From the NCBI GenBank assembly GCA_945874745.1, contig CAMCIN010000003.1:1-42635 (forward strand): DNA of 42,635 bases. The letters are read 5' to 3'. The stretch comes from Akkermansia muciniphila. GTDB taxonomy: Bacteria; Verrucomicrobiota; Verrucomicrobiia; Chthoniobacterales; Chthoniobacteraceae. This document shows, one piece after another, positions 32,330 through 42,100 of the stretch (position 1 is the stretch's first letter; every line of letters begins with the position of its first letter). A program made the translations under genes and the position numbers. Below the pieces are notes generated by a model. The model was not told where the DNA came from. It made no database searches and saw only the letters and a program-made list of their open reading frames with translations.

Positions 32330-33749
32330 ACGCGAGTGCTTCGGCGGGGTAGGTCCAGATCTCCGACAGGGTCGGATGATAGTGCGGGATGCGCGCCAGG
32401 TCGCCGGCGGTCGCACGGAAATGCATGGCCACCACCACTTCGTGGATGAGCTCGGCCGCGTGGGGCCCCACCACCGAGGCGCCAAGGATCTCACGGGTCT
32501 CGGCCTGCACCAGCAGTTTTGCAAACCCATGCAGGTGCCCCTCCACCATCGACTTTCCGTGGTCGTTGAAAGGATAGCTTGCCGACAGAACGGGGATTCC
32601 GCCCGTCCGCGCCTCGGCCTCCGTAAGTCCCACCATCGCCATGCCGGGTTCCGAGAAAATGGCGAGAAGCTTGAGCCGGTAGTCGGTCTCCTCGAGGGGT
32701 TCCCCCGCGCCGCCCAGCAGGCGCACCGCGTTGCGCGCGGCCGTCTCGGCCTGCTGGATCGCAAGGTGCACCACCTCCAGCGGACCGCACACGTCGCCTG
32801 CTGCGAAAATGTGCGGTAGGCTGGTCTGTTGTGTGGCGGAGACAGCGACCCGCGAGCCGGTCAGCGAGATGCCGCAGGTTTCCAGACCCAGACCACCGGT
32901 GGCAGCCTGCCTGCCAAGGGCACAAAGAATCTCCTCTGCCGCGACCTGTCTCTCGCTGCCGCTCTGCCTGAAGACGACTACCTTTCCCTCCGGCCCCGCA
33001 AAGGCCGAGCAAAGCTGCGTGCCCGTTTCCACACGGATGCCGCGGCTGCGGAGGCCCTCGGCCAGCGCCTCGGAAACCTCCGGATCCGCCTCCTTGAGGA
33101 TCCTTTCGGAGCGTTGCAGCACGGTGACACGGGAGCCGACGCCCGCGTAAAAAGTGGCCGCCTCCAAGGCGATCGCGCCCCCGCCAAGGACAGTCACAGA
33201 GGCGGGGAGGCGTTCGCTTTCCAGAAAGCGGTCGCTGTCGAGAAAACCGCATTCCTCGAGCCCGGGCACCGGCGGCGTGTGGCTGCGAGAGCCGGTCGCG
33301 AGCAGGAAAGTCCCTGCGGTGAGGGTCTTTAATGCCGGGGGCGGAACGTCCGCTCCGCCGTCCAGGCTTTCGATCGAGAGGGAATGCGGGCCGGTGAAAC
33401 GGGCCCTTCCCCTCAGAAATACAAAACGCCCTGATTCCAGTTGGCCGCGCCGGTAGTCGGCGAACTCCGAAATCAGCCTGCGTTTGCGGGCCTGCATGGC
33501 GGCGCCGTCAACTCCCCCGAAGCTGGCGCGCACTCCGAATTCGGCTGCCTGCCGGACGGCCTCAGCCCGGGCAGAGGTGGCCAGGAGCGTTTTGCTGGGC
33601 ATGCAGCCGCGCAGGATACAAAGGCCGCCGACCTCCGCGCCTCCGTCGATGACCACGGTGCGCAGGCCCGCGCGTGCGGCAAGGGAGGCGGCGGCGTAGC
33701 CCGCGCTGCCGCCTCCAAGCACGGCGAAATCAAAATCAAAGCCGGCCAT
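32328..33749 (-). CDS. Dihydrolipoamide dehydrogenase-like flavoprotein disulfide reductase
   Basis: This 473-residue class I pyridine nucleotide-disulfide oxidoreductase has the FAD-binding GGGSAGYAAASLAARAGL (13-30), the redox disulfide in GGLCILRGCMPSKTLL (C-x4-C), the NAD-binding GGGAIALEAATFYAGVGS, the second FAD segment PHIFAAGDVCG and the C-terminal catalytic HYHPTLSEIW. The last motif is typical of Lpd and distinguishes it from thioredoxin reductases; the N-terminal metal-binding domain and Cys pair of MerA are absent. It may be the E3 of a 2-oxoacid complex or a free disulfide reductase. No E1/E2 gene is nearby. It follows glyQS by 37 bases and is probably cotranscribed with it. Confidence 0.85.
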   Translation of the reverse strand: MAGFDFDFAVLGGGSAGYAAASLAARAGLRTVVIDGGAEVGGLCILRGCMPSKTLLATSARAEAVRQAAEFGVRASFGGVDGAAMQARKRRLISEFADYRRGQLESGRFVFLRGRARFTGPHSLSIESLDGGADVPPPALKTLTAGTFLLATGSRSHTPPVPGLEECGFLDSDRFLESERLPASVTVLGGGAIALEAATFYAGVGSRVTVLQRSERILKEADPEVSEALAEGLRSRGIRVETGTQLCSAFAGPEGKVVVFRQSGSERQVAAEEILCALGRQAATGGLGLETCGISLTGSRVAVSATQQTSLPHIFAAGDVCGPLEVVHLAIQQAETAARNAVRLLGGAGEPLEETDYRLKLLAIFSEPGMAMVGLTEAEARTGGIPVLSASYPFNDHGKSMVEGHLHGFAKLLVQAETREILGASVVGPHAAELIHEVVVAMHFRATAGDLARIPHYHPTLSEIWTYPAEALA

Positions 33750-33786
33750 GGAAGCGGTGGGGACGCGGAAAAAACGCGGCGTGGAC

Positions 33787-35454
33787 TCAGGAGATCTGAG
33801 CGAGCAGCAGCGCGGGCAGATCGGCGATGCGTACCCGCTCCTGCGTCATGGCGTCGCGCTTGCGCAGGGTAACGGTTCCCTCATTTTCAGGACCGTTTTC
33901 GCCGATGGTCTCGAAGTCGACGGTCACGCAAAACGGGGTGCCAGCCTCGTCCTGCCGGCGGTAACGGCGGCCGATGGCGCCGCTGTCGTCGTAGAACACG
34001 TTCATGAGGGGGCGCAGAAGGTTTTGGATCTCGAGCGCTTTGGCTACCAGAGGCGGCTTGTTCTTAAGCAGCGGGAAGATGCCAACCTTGATCGGGGCCA
34101 CCCGCGGGCTGAAGCGCAGGATGGTGCGGACTTCCTTGTTTCCCTTTTCGTCTGTCACTTCCTCTTCTTCAAAAGCCTCGCAAAGAAGCGCCAGAATCAG
34201 CCGGTCCACTCCCGCAGACGGTTCGATCACATGGGGGACGTATTTGACGGCCGCTTCCTGGTCGAAGTACTCCATCGACTTGCCGGAGTGCGTCTGGTGC
34301 TGGGTGAGGTCAAAGTTGCCGCGGGCGGCGATGCCTTCGAGCTCCTGGGTGCCGAAGGGAAATTTGTACAGGATGTCGACCGTGGCGCGGGCGTAATGCG
34401 CCAGCTCGTCGGGCTTCTGCCAGTACTCCTCGAGGGAGGAACGCTTGAGGCCGACGGATTCATACCAGCGGAAACGCTCTTCGACCCAGTACTTGTGCCA
34501 AAGCTCCCAGCCCCAGTCAGGCTGGGGCGTGGAGGGCACCTCGCCGGGGGCCAGCTTGGCAAGGTGGCCGGTCTGCACCTCAACCACCTCGTCGGGTTTG
34601 ATGAAAAACTCGAGTTCCATCTGCTCGAATTCGCGGGAGCGGAACGTGAAGTTGCGCGGGGTCACCTCGTTGCGGAACGCCTTCCCGATTTGGCAGATCC
34701 CAAAGGGCACCTTCACCCGGCTGGTTTCCACAACGTTCTTGAACTGCACAAAGATCGCCTGCGCGGTTTCGGGGCGCAAATAGGCCACGTCCTCCTCCGT
34801 GGCGGCCGGGCCCACGTAGGTCTTGAACATCAGGTTGAAAGGGCGCGGCTCGGTCAGTTCCCCGCCGCAGTGCGGGCAGGGGGTCGCCAGGGGTCCCTCG
34901 GCGGAGACGGTGCACAACAGTTGGAAGAGCGTGTGCACGGAAGCCTCAGCCTCGGCGGCGCGTTCCGCAAGCCGGGCAAGAATGGGTGCCGGCTGCTGGA
35001 CAAGGGCCAGATTGGGGGCAATCCGCTGGCCTTTGCCGGTGGCCCATTTGAGCAGCGCCGCGGCGTCCGGCTTGCCTTCGGGCGCCGCGGCGCGGATGGC
35101 GTCGGCCCAGGGGACGGTTTCGAGCATTTCCCAGACCTGGTCGGAGCGGACGAGCTTCTTGCACGCCCGGCAGGTGCTCATCGGATCGGAGAAGGTGTCG
35201 ACGTGGCCGGAGGCTTTCCAGACCTTGGGGTGCATGATGATGGTCGCCTCGAGGCCGACGATATCGTCGCGCATGCGCGTCATGCTTTTCCACCACAGTT
35301 CCTTGACGTTGCGCTTGAGCTCCGCGCCCAGCGGGCCGTAGTCCCAGAACCCGTTGAGGCCCCCGTAAATTTCGCTGCTTTGGAAGATGAAACCGCGCCT
35401 TTTGCAAAGGCTCACGATTTTCTCCATCCGTGTGACTGAGGCGTGGGTGGACAT
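33787..35454 (-). CDS. glyQS: Glycyl-tRNA synthetase, single-chain dimeric type
   Basis: This 555-residue class II synthetase of the alpha2 type has motif 2 in GKAFRNEVTPRNFTFRSREF and motif 3 in PSAGVDRLILALL. The N-terminus reads MEKIVSLCKRRGFIFQSSEI with YGGLNGFWDYGPLGAELKRN, the classic start of this group. Two Cys pairs, CRACKK and CPHCGG, form a probable zinc site. A C-terminal anticodon-binding domain follows (APIKVGIFPLLKNKPPLVAK). It charges tRNA-Gly in the cytoplasm. It lies 59 bases after the Dabb gene and 37 before the flavoprotein gene. Confidence 0.97.
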   Translation of the reverse strand: MSTHASVTRMEKIVSLCKRRGFIFQSSEIYGGLNGFWDYGPLGAELKRNVKELWWKSMTRMRDDIVGLEATIIMHPKVWKASGHVDTFSDPMSTCRACKKLVRSDQVWEMLETVPWADAIRAAAPEGKPDAAALLKWATGKGQRIAPNLALVQQPAPILARLAERAAEAEASVHTLFQLLCTVSAEGPLATPCPHCGGELTEPRPFNLMFKTYVGPAATEEDVAYLRPETAQAIFVQFKNVVETSRVKVPFGICQIGKAFRNEVTPRNFTFRSREFEQMELEFFIKPDEVVEVQTGHLAKLAPGEVPSTPQPDWGWELWHKYWVEERFRWYESVGLKRSSLEEYWQKPDELAHYARATVDILYKFPFGTQELEGIAARGNFDLTQHQTHSGKSMEYFDQEAAVKYVPHVIEPSAGVDRLILALLCEAFEEEEVTDEKGNKEVRTILRFSPRVAPIKVGIFPLLKNKPPLVAKALEIQNLLRPLMNVFYDDSGAIGRRYRRQDEAGTPFCVTVDFETIGENGPENEGTVTLRKRDAMTQERVRIADLPALLLAQIS

Positions 35455-35513
35455 AAGAAGCTTTAAGTAAACAGGGGCCAGGGAGGGCAGGTGGAAGTGG
35501 GCGGTCTGCTGGG

Positions 35514-35813
35514 CTATTCGAAGTCGTAAATGACAGCCTTCTGGCAGCAGGGCTTGAAGACTTTTTCGACAAACTCCAAATGGAGCGGGTGGATCTGGTA
35601 GGCCTTCTCCGCTTCATTACTGGGAAAAATGAGGTTCAACGCGACCTGGTAGCTCTGGTCCACAACGCTCCGTTCACTGGGGGACATCCGGCCGACGTGA
35701 AAACTCAACACGCCTTCGATCGGACGTAGATAGCGCTCGGCTCCGGCAAGCAGTTGCTCGGTGGCGTCGGAGATTTCGGGGCGGGTCCAGAAAATGACAA
35801 CATGAGAAAACAT
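35514..35813 (-). CDS. Dabb-family (stress responsive alpha/beta barrel) protein
   Basis: This 99-residue single-domain protein starts MFSHVVIFWTRPEISDATEQ, has the conserved GVLSFHVGR and YQVALNLIFPSNEAEKAYQI segments, and the family motif HPLHLEFVEKVFKP before the C-terminus. Dabb proteins are dimeric ferredoxin-like barrels; some are induced by stress and others are cyclases or lyases of small metabolites. No catalytic function can be assigned here. It is the first gene of a likely three-gene unit with glyQS and the flavoprotein. Confidence 0.9.
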   Translation of the reverse strand: MFSHVVIFWTRPEISDATEQLLAGAERYLRPIEGVLSFHVGRMSPSERSVVDQSYQVALNLIFPSNEAEKAYQIHPLHLEFVEKVFKPCCQKAVIYDFE

Positions 35814-35856
35814 AGGGGAGGGGAGTCAAATGGAGTCAGCGCCCGGCGGCGAGCGT

Positions 35857-35970
35857 GATCCGCAGATGATTTTTTATCCACAGATGTCCCAGAGAGGCAC
35901 AGATGGTGCTTAATATTTTGTTCATCTCTTAAATCTGAGACATCTGCGGATAAACTTCTGAATCCGCGGA
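35857..35970. repeat. Dispersed ATCTGCGGAT-type repeat, copy 4 (longest)
   Basis: GATCCGCAGATGA, TTATCCACAGATGTCCCAG and GCACAGATGG run in one orientation, then AAATCTGAGACATCTGCGGA and AATCCGCGGATTGCG in the other: a cluster of about five units, split into inverted halves around an AT-rich centre (35908-35932). Confidence 0.7.
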
Positions 35971-36089
35971 TTGCGTTTTCCAAGCTTGGGTTTCAACGCC
36001 AGCGCTACTGTGTAAATTGCGTGTGAACTCTTTGTGACACCCCGGGGCTTCCCCTACTTGTTCCCTAGGAGATTGGCCTAAGAATTGCT

Positions 36090-36095
36090 TATAAT
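36090..36095 (+). promoter_or_regulatory. Candidate -10 box (TATAAT) of the RCC1 gene
   Basis: A perfect TATAAT lies 29 bases before the ATG at 36125, with TTGC just upstream. No -35 element at 16-18 bases is convincing. A GGGGG run about ten bases before the ATG may aid ribosome binding. Confidence 0.4.
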
Positions 36096-36124
36096 TGGAG
36101 TGTAGTTTTTGGGGGTTTCCTCTG

Positions 36125-39100
36125 ATGAGGCGGAACACCCCCCGTACCAGTTCCCCCATGTCCTCCCCCTGTCCAGTTGAAAGTCGCTTCCGGCGGCTGC
36201 GCCTCGCCCTCGCCCGGCGCTGGTTCTTGCTGGTCATTTTCTCTGTAGCCGCCCTGTTTCTGGCCGGTCAGAAGGCCGTCTGGGGCGTCGCCATGCCCGA
36301 CTCCGGTTCCATTCTGAGCTGGGGGGCAAACTCCGAGGGCCACTTCGGCAACGGCCAGTCCGAAGGCCGCGCGGTGCCGGCCTCGATCCAACGCATTTCT
36401 GTCGGACTTTCCTCAAAAACGATAAAACTCCTCGCTGTCGGGCCCTCCCATTCCGTGGCGGTGGCCGACGACAACACGATTTACACCTGGGGCTCAAACG
36501 CCGAGGGCCAGCTGGGCACTGGGGACCTGGACAACCGCCTGCTGCCTGCCGCGGTGAACGACCTCAACTCCGTTTTGGCCGGCAAGGTGATCGTGGAGGT
36601 TGCCGCGGCCGTCTCCTACACGATGGTGCGGACTCAGGACAACCGCGTGTTTGGGTGGGGCCAGAACGTCTACGGACAGTTGGGAACGGGCTCCATTACC
36701 ACCCGCAGCACGGTTCCTGTGGCCACGCTCATGGGGGGGATGGCGGGCAAGACGCTCACCCGGTTGGCGTGCTCCGGCGGGCACACGCTGGTGCTGACCT
36801 CAGAGGGAAACGTCTTTGGCTGGGGATACAGCGGCTGGGGGGAGGCCGCAACAAATTACAGTTCAGTCAATCCCACTCCGACGCTGTTTGCCGGGGTGGG
36901 GGTGGCCTCCGCCAAGCCGGTCAAGGACATCGCCGCCGGTTACTACCACTCCGTGGCGCTGCTGCAGGACGGGACGGTCTATGTCTGGGGCTACAACAAC
37001 TTCGGCCAGTTTGGCACGGGGCCCTACCAGCCCAGCTACACCTATGTCCCGCAGGCGGTGAACACCACCGGGGTGTTGGCCGGCAAAACCGTGAGCAAAA
37101 TCAGTTCGGGGATGTCTCACGTGCTGGCCCTCACCTCCGACAACCAGCTCTTTTCGTGGGGGGACAACACAAGCAACCAGCTGGGGAACGGCAACGCGGT
37201 TTCGTCAAACCTCCCGGTGGCGGTCACGATGACGGCACTGGCGGGAAAGACGCTCTCTGCGATTTACTCTGGAGCCTACCACAACTACGCGGTGGCGACC
37301 GACAACTCCGTCTTCGGGTGGGGCTCCAACGGCAGCGGCCAACTGGGCAACAACTCCACCGCCGCCCTGAGCACGCCGGCCCCCGTCGTGCTGGCGGGCG
37401 CCCTTACAGGCAAGACGGTGCTGCCGGCCTCCTATGCCCTGGGAACCTCCCATACGCTGGCCTTTGACAGCGCAGGCAAAATTGCGGCTTGGGGCGCCAA
37501 CGGCAGCGGCCAGTTGGGCATCTCTAGTCTGGAGCGCTTTGGCACGCCGGTGGCGGTCGCTGGGCGGGAGCTCAACAGCAAAACCTTCACCCAGGTCACC
37601 GCCGGCGGCGACTTTGCCGCGGCCCTCGCCTCCGATGGAAGCGTGTTTACCTGGGGGGCCAACAACTCCGGCCAGCTGGGGAACAACGCGTCCGGCACGC
37701 CTTCGAACCTCGGCTGGGCCATCGCGGGCGGTTCGCTCAACACCAACTCCATCTCGTTGACTGGCGGTTCGATCACCTCCGGCTCGCTCCGGGTCACCGT
37801 GGCAAGTACCACGGGAGTGGTGGCGGGCATGGCGGTTACCGGGAGTGCCAGCATCCCCGCCGGCGCCACGGTCAAGACCGTGACCAACGGGACGACTTTC
37901 GAGCTGAGCGCCCCCGCCACGGGGACGGCCTCGGCTGCCACCCTCACGGCCTCCGGCCAGTTTGCGCAGACCCCTGTGACGGCCATCGCCGCCGGCCAAC
38001 GGCACGTCGTCGCCATTGCGGGCGGAAAGGCGTTCGGGTGGGGCTCCAATCTCAACGGGCAGCTGGGGGATACCACCACCCAGGTTGAACGGTCGACACC
38101 CGTGGCGACTCTGGGCACCGGAGTGCTTTTGAGCAAAACCCTCACCAGCGTGGCTGCAGGGCTGAACCATTCGCTGGCACTGGATTCCAACGGGACTCTG
38201 TACGCCTGGGGCGCAGGCTCCAACGGCCAGCTGGGCAACGGCACCACCACCGTCAGCCAGACCTCGCCCGTGGCGGTCACCATGAGCGGGGTGTTGGCGG
38301 GCAGGACGGCCACCGTGATTGCCGCCGCGGGCAACCGGAGCTATGCAATCGCCGGCGGCTCCCTCTACGCCTGGGGGGACAACGCCAGCGGCATGCTGGG
38401 CAACGGCAACACAACGCAGGCAACTACTCCGGTGGCGGTGTCCACCAGTGGGGTGCTCGCCGGCAAGACGGTGACGGACGTCGCCGCCGGCTACAACCAC
38501 ACGGTGGTGCGCACCTCCGAAGGGTTGGTTTACGCCTGGGGCGTCAACGACCGCGGCCAGCTGGGCACCGGCAACCTGACCTCCTCCCAGGTGCCCGTCG
38601 CCGTCAAAATGACCGGTGCACTGGCGGGCAAAACCGTCACCAAGGTGTATGCGGGCTCCACTTCGCTGGCGACCATCGTGCGCGCCAGCGACAACAAACT
38701 CTACACTTGGGGCGGCCGCGGACTCGGCCAGCTGGGCAACGGCGGCTGGGGGACCACCCTCGAGCCGGTCCTGATCTCCGCCACCGGCAGTTTTGTCAGT
38801 GCGGCGGGGGGCGACGGCTTTTCCATTTCCGCAGCCTCGGACAATTTTGTGAACACTTGGGGGGCGGGGGAGCTCGGGCAGTTGGGCAACGGGTTGGATG
38901 GGTTGAGGCCTTCGCGCTCCGCAGCGGATTCGCTGACGCTCTCTGGCAAAAAGCTGGTCTCGATTGTGGCCGGACATGGCACTCCGACAAACTCGGTGGC
39001 CTACGACACCAACCAGCCGTTCCAGATCGCCCTTGCCACCAATGGCATCGCCTATGGCTGGGGGCGCAATGACCGGGGCCAGATCGCCCAAGGCACACTG

Positions 39101-42100
39101 GCCTCCTCTTCCGTCCCGGTGCCGATCACGGCCGGCACCCTGTTTAGCGCCGTGTCCGCGGGCGGCGCCCATGCGTTGGCCGTCGGGCGCGACGGCAAGG
39201 CCTACGCCTGGGGCGGCGGCAGCGGCGGCCAGATTGGCAACGGCGGCACCGTGAATGCCACCGCTGCCGTGGCGGTGACCGGCGGCTCGCTGGCGGGCAA
39301 GACGGTGATTGCGGTGGCTGCGGGAGCGCTGAGTTCGCTGGCTGTGACCACCGAAGGGAGGGTGCTCAGCTGGGGCCAAAACGGCGTCGGCCAGCTCGGC
39401 ACCGGCGGCACCCTCGCCACCAACATTCCCGCCGCGGTGGTCACGACCGGTTCGCTCGCCGGCAAGTACATCGTGGCGGTCGCAGCCACCAACTCCCCTC
39501 TGGGTGGAACCAGCTACGCTTTGAGCGGGGACGGCCTCGTGTACGCCTGGGGCAGTGGGACCACGGGCCAGTTGGGAAACAATGCCTCGGCCAACTCCAA
39601 CGTGCCGGTGGCGGTCAACACGTCGGGGGTGCTCTCCGGCAGAAAGATCGTGGCGCTGGCCGCCGGCACCGACCACGTGCTGGCGTTGAGCGCCGACAAC
39701 CTCGTGTTTGCGTGGGGGCAGGGTGCGAACGGCCAGCAGGGAAACGGCTCGACCGCAAACAACAACAGTCCGGTGCAGGTCACGGGAATTTCCGGCTCGG
39801 TGGTGGCTATCGCCGCGCAGGGCAACTCCTCCTACGCGCTGACCTCCGACGGCCGCGTCTACGGCTGGGGCCAGGGCGAGCGCGGCCAGGTGGGGGACGG
39901 CTTCACCGCCAACCGTGCCAGCCCGGTCCAGCTTTCCTACACCGACGGGACCGTCAGCCAATTGCTCAGCATTGCGGCTTTGGGCACTTCGGCGATGGCC
40001 TGGGACAACGGGGGAATGGACCTGCTGCTCCAGCCCCAAGGCACCTCGGTGGCCATGGGAAGCCCCTTTAGTTTGAACTGCGCGGTCAACCTGCAGGGCG
40101 TCGCCGTAAACTACCAGTGGTGGCAGGAGGTCCCCCAGGCGGACGGCAACAAGCGTTGGCTGCCGGTGTCGGGCGGCTCGCTGCCGGTGCTCAGCGTGGC
40201 GGCCGCTGACGCCTCCTCCGTGGGCCGTTACTACGTGCGGGTCGACAGCCATCTGGACTCGGTGACCAGCGAGATTGTGACGGTTACCGGGCTGGAGGGA
40301 GTGCCGTCTTTTAGTGTCGGCTCGCTGCCCGCCCTGAGCCTCACCACCGGGGCCACGGTGCTGCTCTCGGTCCCGGGCACGCCGGTGGGCACCTTCCAGT
40401 GGAAAAAGGACGGCGTCGCCATCCCCGGAGCCACGGGGATGACCTACTCCATCGCCCCTGTCGATGCCTCTTCCGCGGGCAGCTACACGTTGACGGTCAC
40501 CAACAGCTTCGGTTCCGCCACCAGCCCGGCGCAGGTGCTCAGCGTCACGGGCAGCCCGGGGTACGTGGCCTGGGGGGCAAAGTCGTTTGGTTTGATCGGG
40601 AACGGCACCGGGTACACGGGCGCCATGGTGGTGACCACCGGCACGCTGGCGGGCAAGACCGTGGTGGAGATGGCCGGCGGGCAGGGCCACTTTCTCGCGC
40701 GCACTTCCGACGGGCTGGTGTACGCCTGGGGCTGGGGCACTTCGGGCCAGTTGGGAAACAACAACACCAACAATTCCAACGTGCCCGTGGCGGTCGACAT
40801 GACGGGGGTGCTGGCCGGTAAAACGGTCATCGGCATTGCCTGCGGTTTGGAGAGTTCCTATGCGCTCACCTCCGACGGCAAGGTTTTCGCGTGGGGCGCG
40901 AACGGCTCTGGCCAGCTGGGAAACAATTCTACCGCCCTGGCCCAGGTGCCCGTGGCGGTGAACATGACCGGGGTGCTGGCTGGCAAGACGGTGGCGGCGA
41001 TTTCCTCCGCCGGCTACCACTGCGTGGCGCGCACCACCGACGGGCAGCTGTTTGCGTGGGGCCTCAACGACAACGGGCAGCTGGGCAACAACTCCAGAAA
41101 CCAGTCAAACGTGCCCGTGGCCGTCAACATGACGGGCGTGCTGGCGGGCAAGACGATCGTGGCGGCCTATGCCGCGCGCCAGTCCGCCGGGGCGGCCGGC
41201 AGCCACACGGTGGCGCTCGCCTCCGACGGCAAGCTCTACGCCTGGGGCGTCAACGGCTACGGGCAGCTGGGCAACGGCACCACCAACTCCTCTCTGGTGC
41301 CCACCGCGGTGGACATGACCGGCGCCCTCGCCGGCAAGACCATCGCCAAGCTCTTTTCCTATGACACCAGCACCATGGTGCTCACCTCCGACAACCAGGT
41401 CTACACCTGGGGGTACAACCTCTACGGCCAGCTGGGCAACGGCACGACCACCACCGCGCTCACCCCGGTCGCGGTGGACCTCACTCCGCTTGGGGGAAAG
41501 ACCGTCTCGGACGTCGCCGGTGGCGGCGGTTTCTATCTGTTTAAGACCACTGACAACAGCTTCTACGCCACCGGCTACAACGCCCAGGGCCAGCTGGGCA
41601 CCGGTTTCTTTGACTCCTGCAGTCTACCCACGCCGGTGGTGCTCCCTGCCGGCAAAAACTTTGTGTCGGCTGCCGCCAACCGCTTTGCCAGCGCCTTCAT
41701 CTCCGACGCGGGTGAGATCTACACCGTCGGCGACTACTCCTACGGGGAGCTGGGGTGGGGCACCCCAATCTCCTCCGGACCGGTGCCCTGGACGGAGGCG
41801 ATGCCCCTCGCGGTGGACAAGAGCTTTTTCGGAGGCAAGACCCTCGTCCAGATTACCGGCGGCAGGATGCACGCCCTGGGGCTTACCGCAGACGGGGAGG
41901 TCTACTCCTGGGGGAGCGCCAACACGTTCGGCCAGCTGGGGAAGGGGACCCTGGTGCCTTCTCCCACTCCCGCCAGCATTGCCAACAGCGGGGCGCTGGC
42001 CGGCAAGACCATCGTGGCGCTCGCCGCCGGCTATTTCCACAACATCGCCCTCACCAGCGAGGGCCAGCTCATCACCTGGGGGGACAACTCCAGCGGTCAG

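Larger units (their letters stand above)
35814..36124. other. Divergent intergenic region before the RCC1 gene
   Basis: These 311 bases contain a long copy of the dispersed repeat (35857-35970) and the candidate promoter of the RCC1 gene (36090-36095). The sequence is AT-richer than the surroundings. I see no coding sequence. Confidence 0.6.

Noticed and set aside
37205-41020. 1271-codon open frame on the minus strand
   Set aside because: It lies wholly antisense to the RCC1 gene. Its translation is His/Arg/Gly-rich low-complexity with no family features, explained by the repetitive GC-rich codons of the RCC1 blades.
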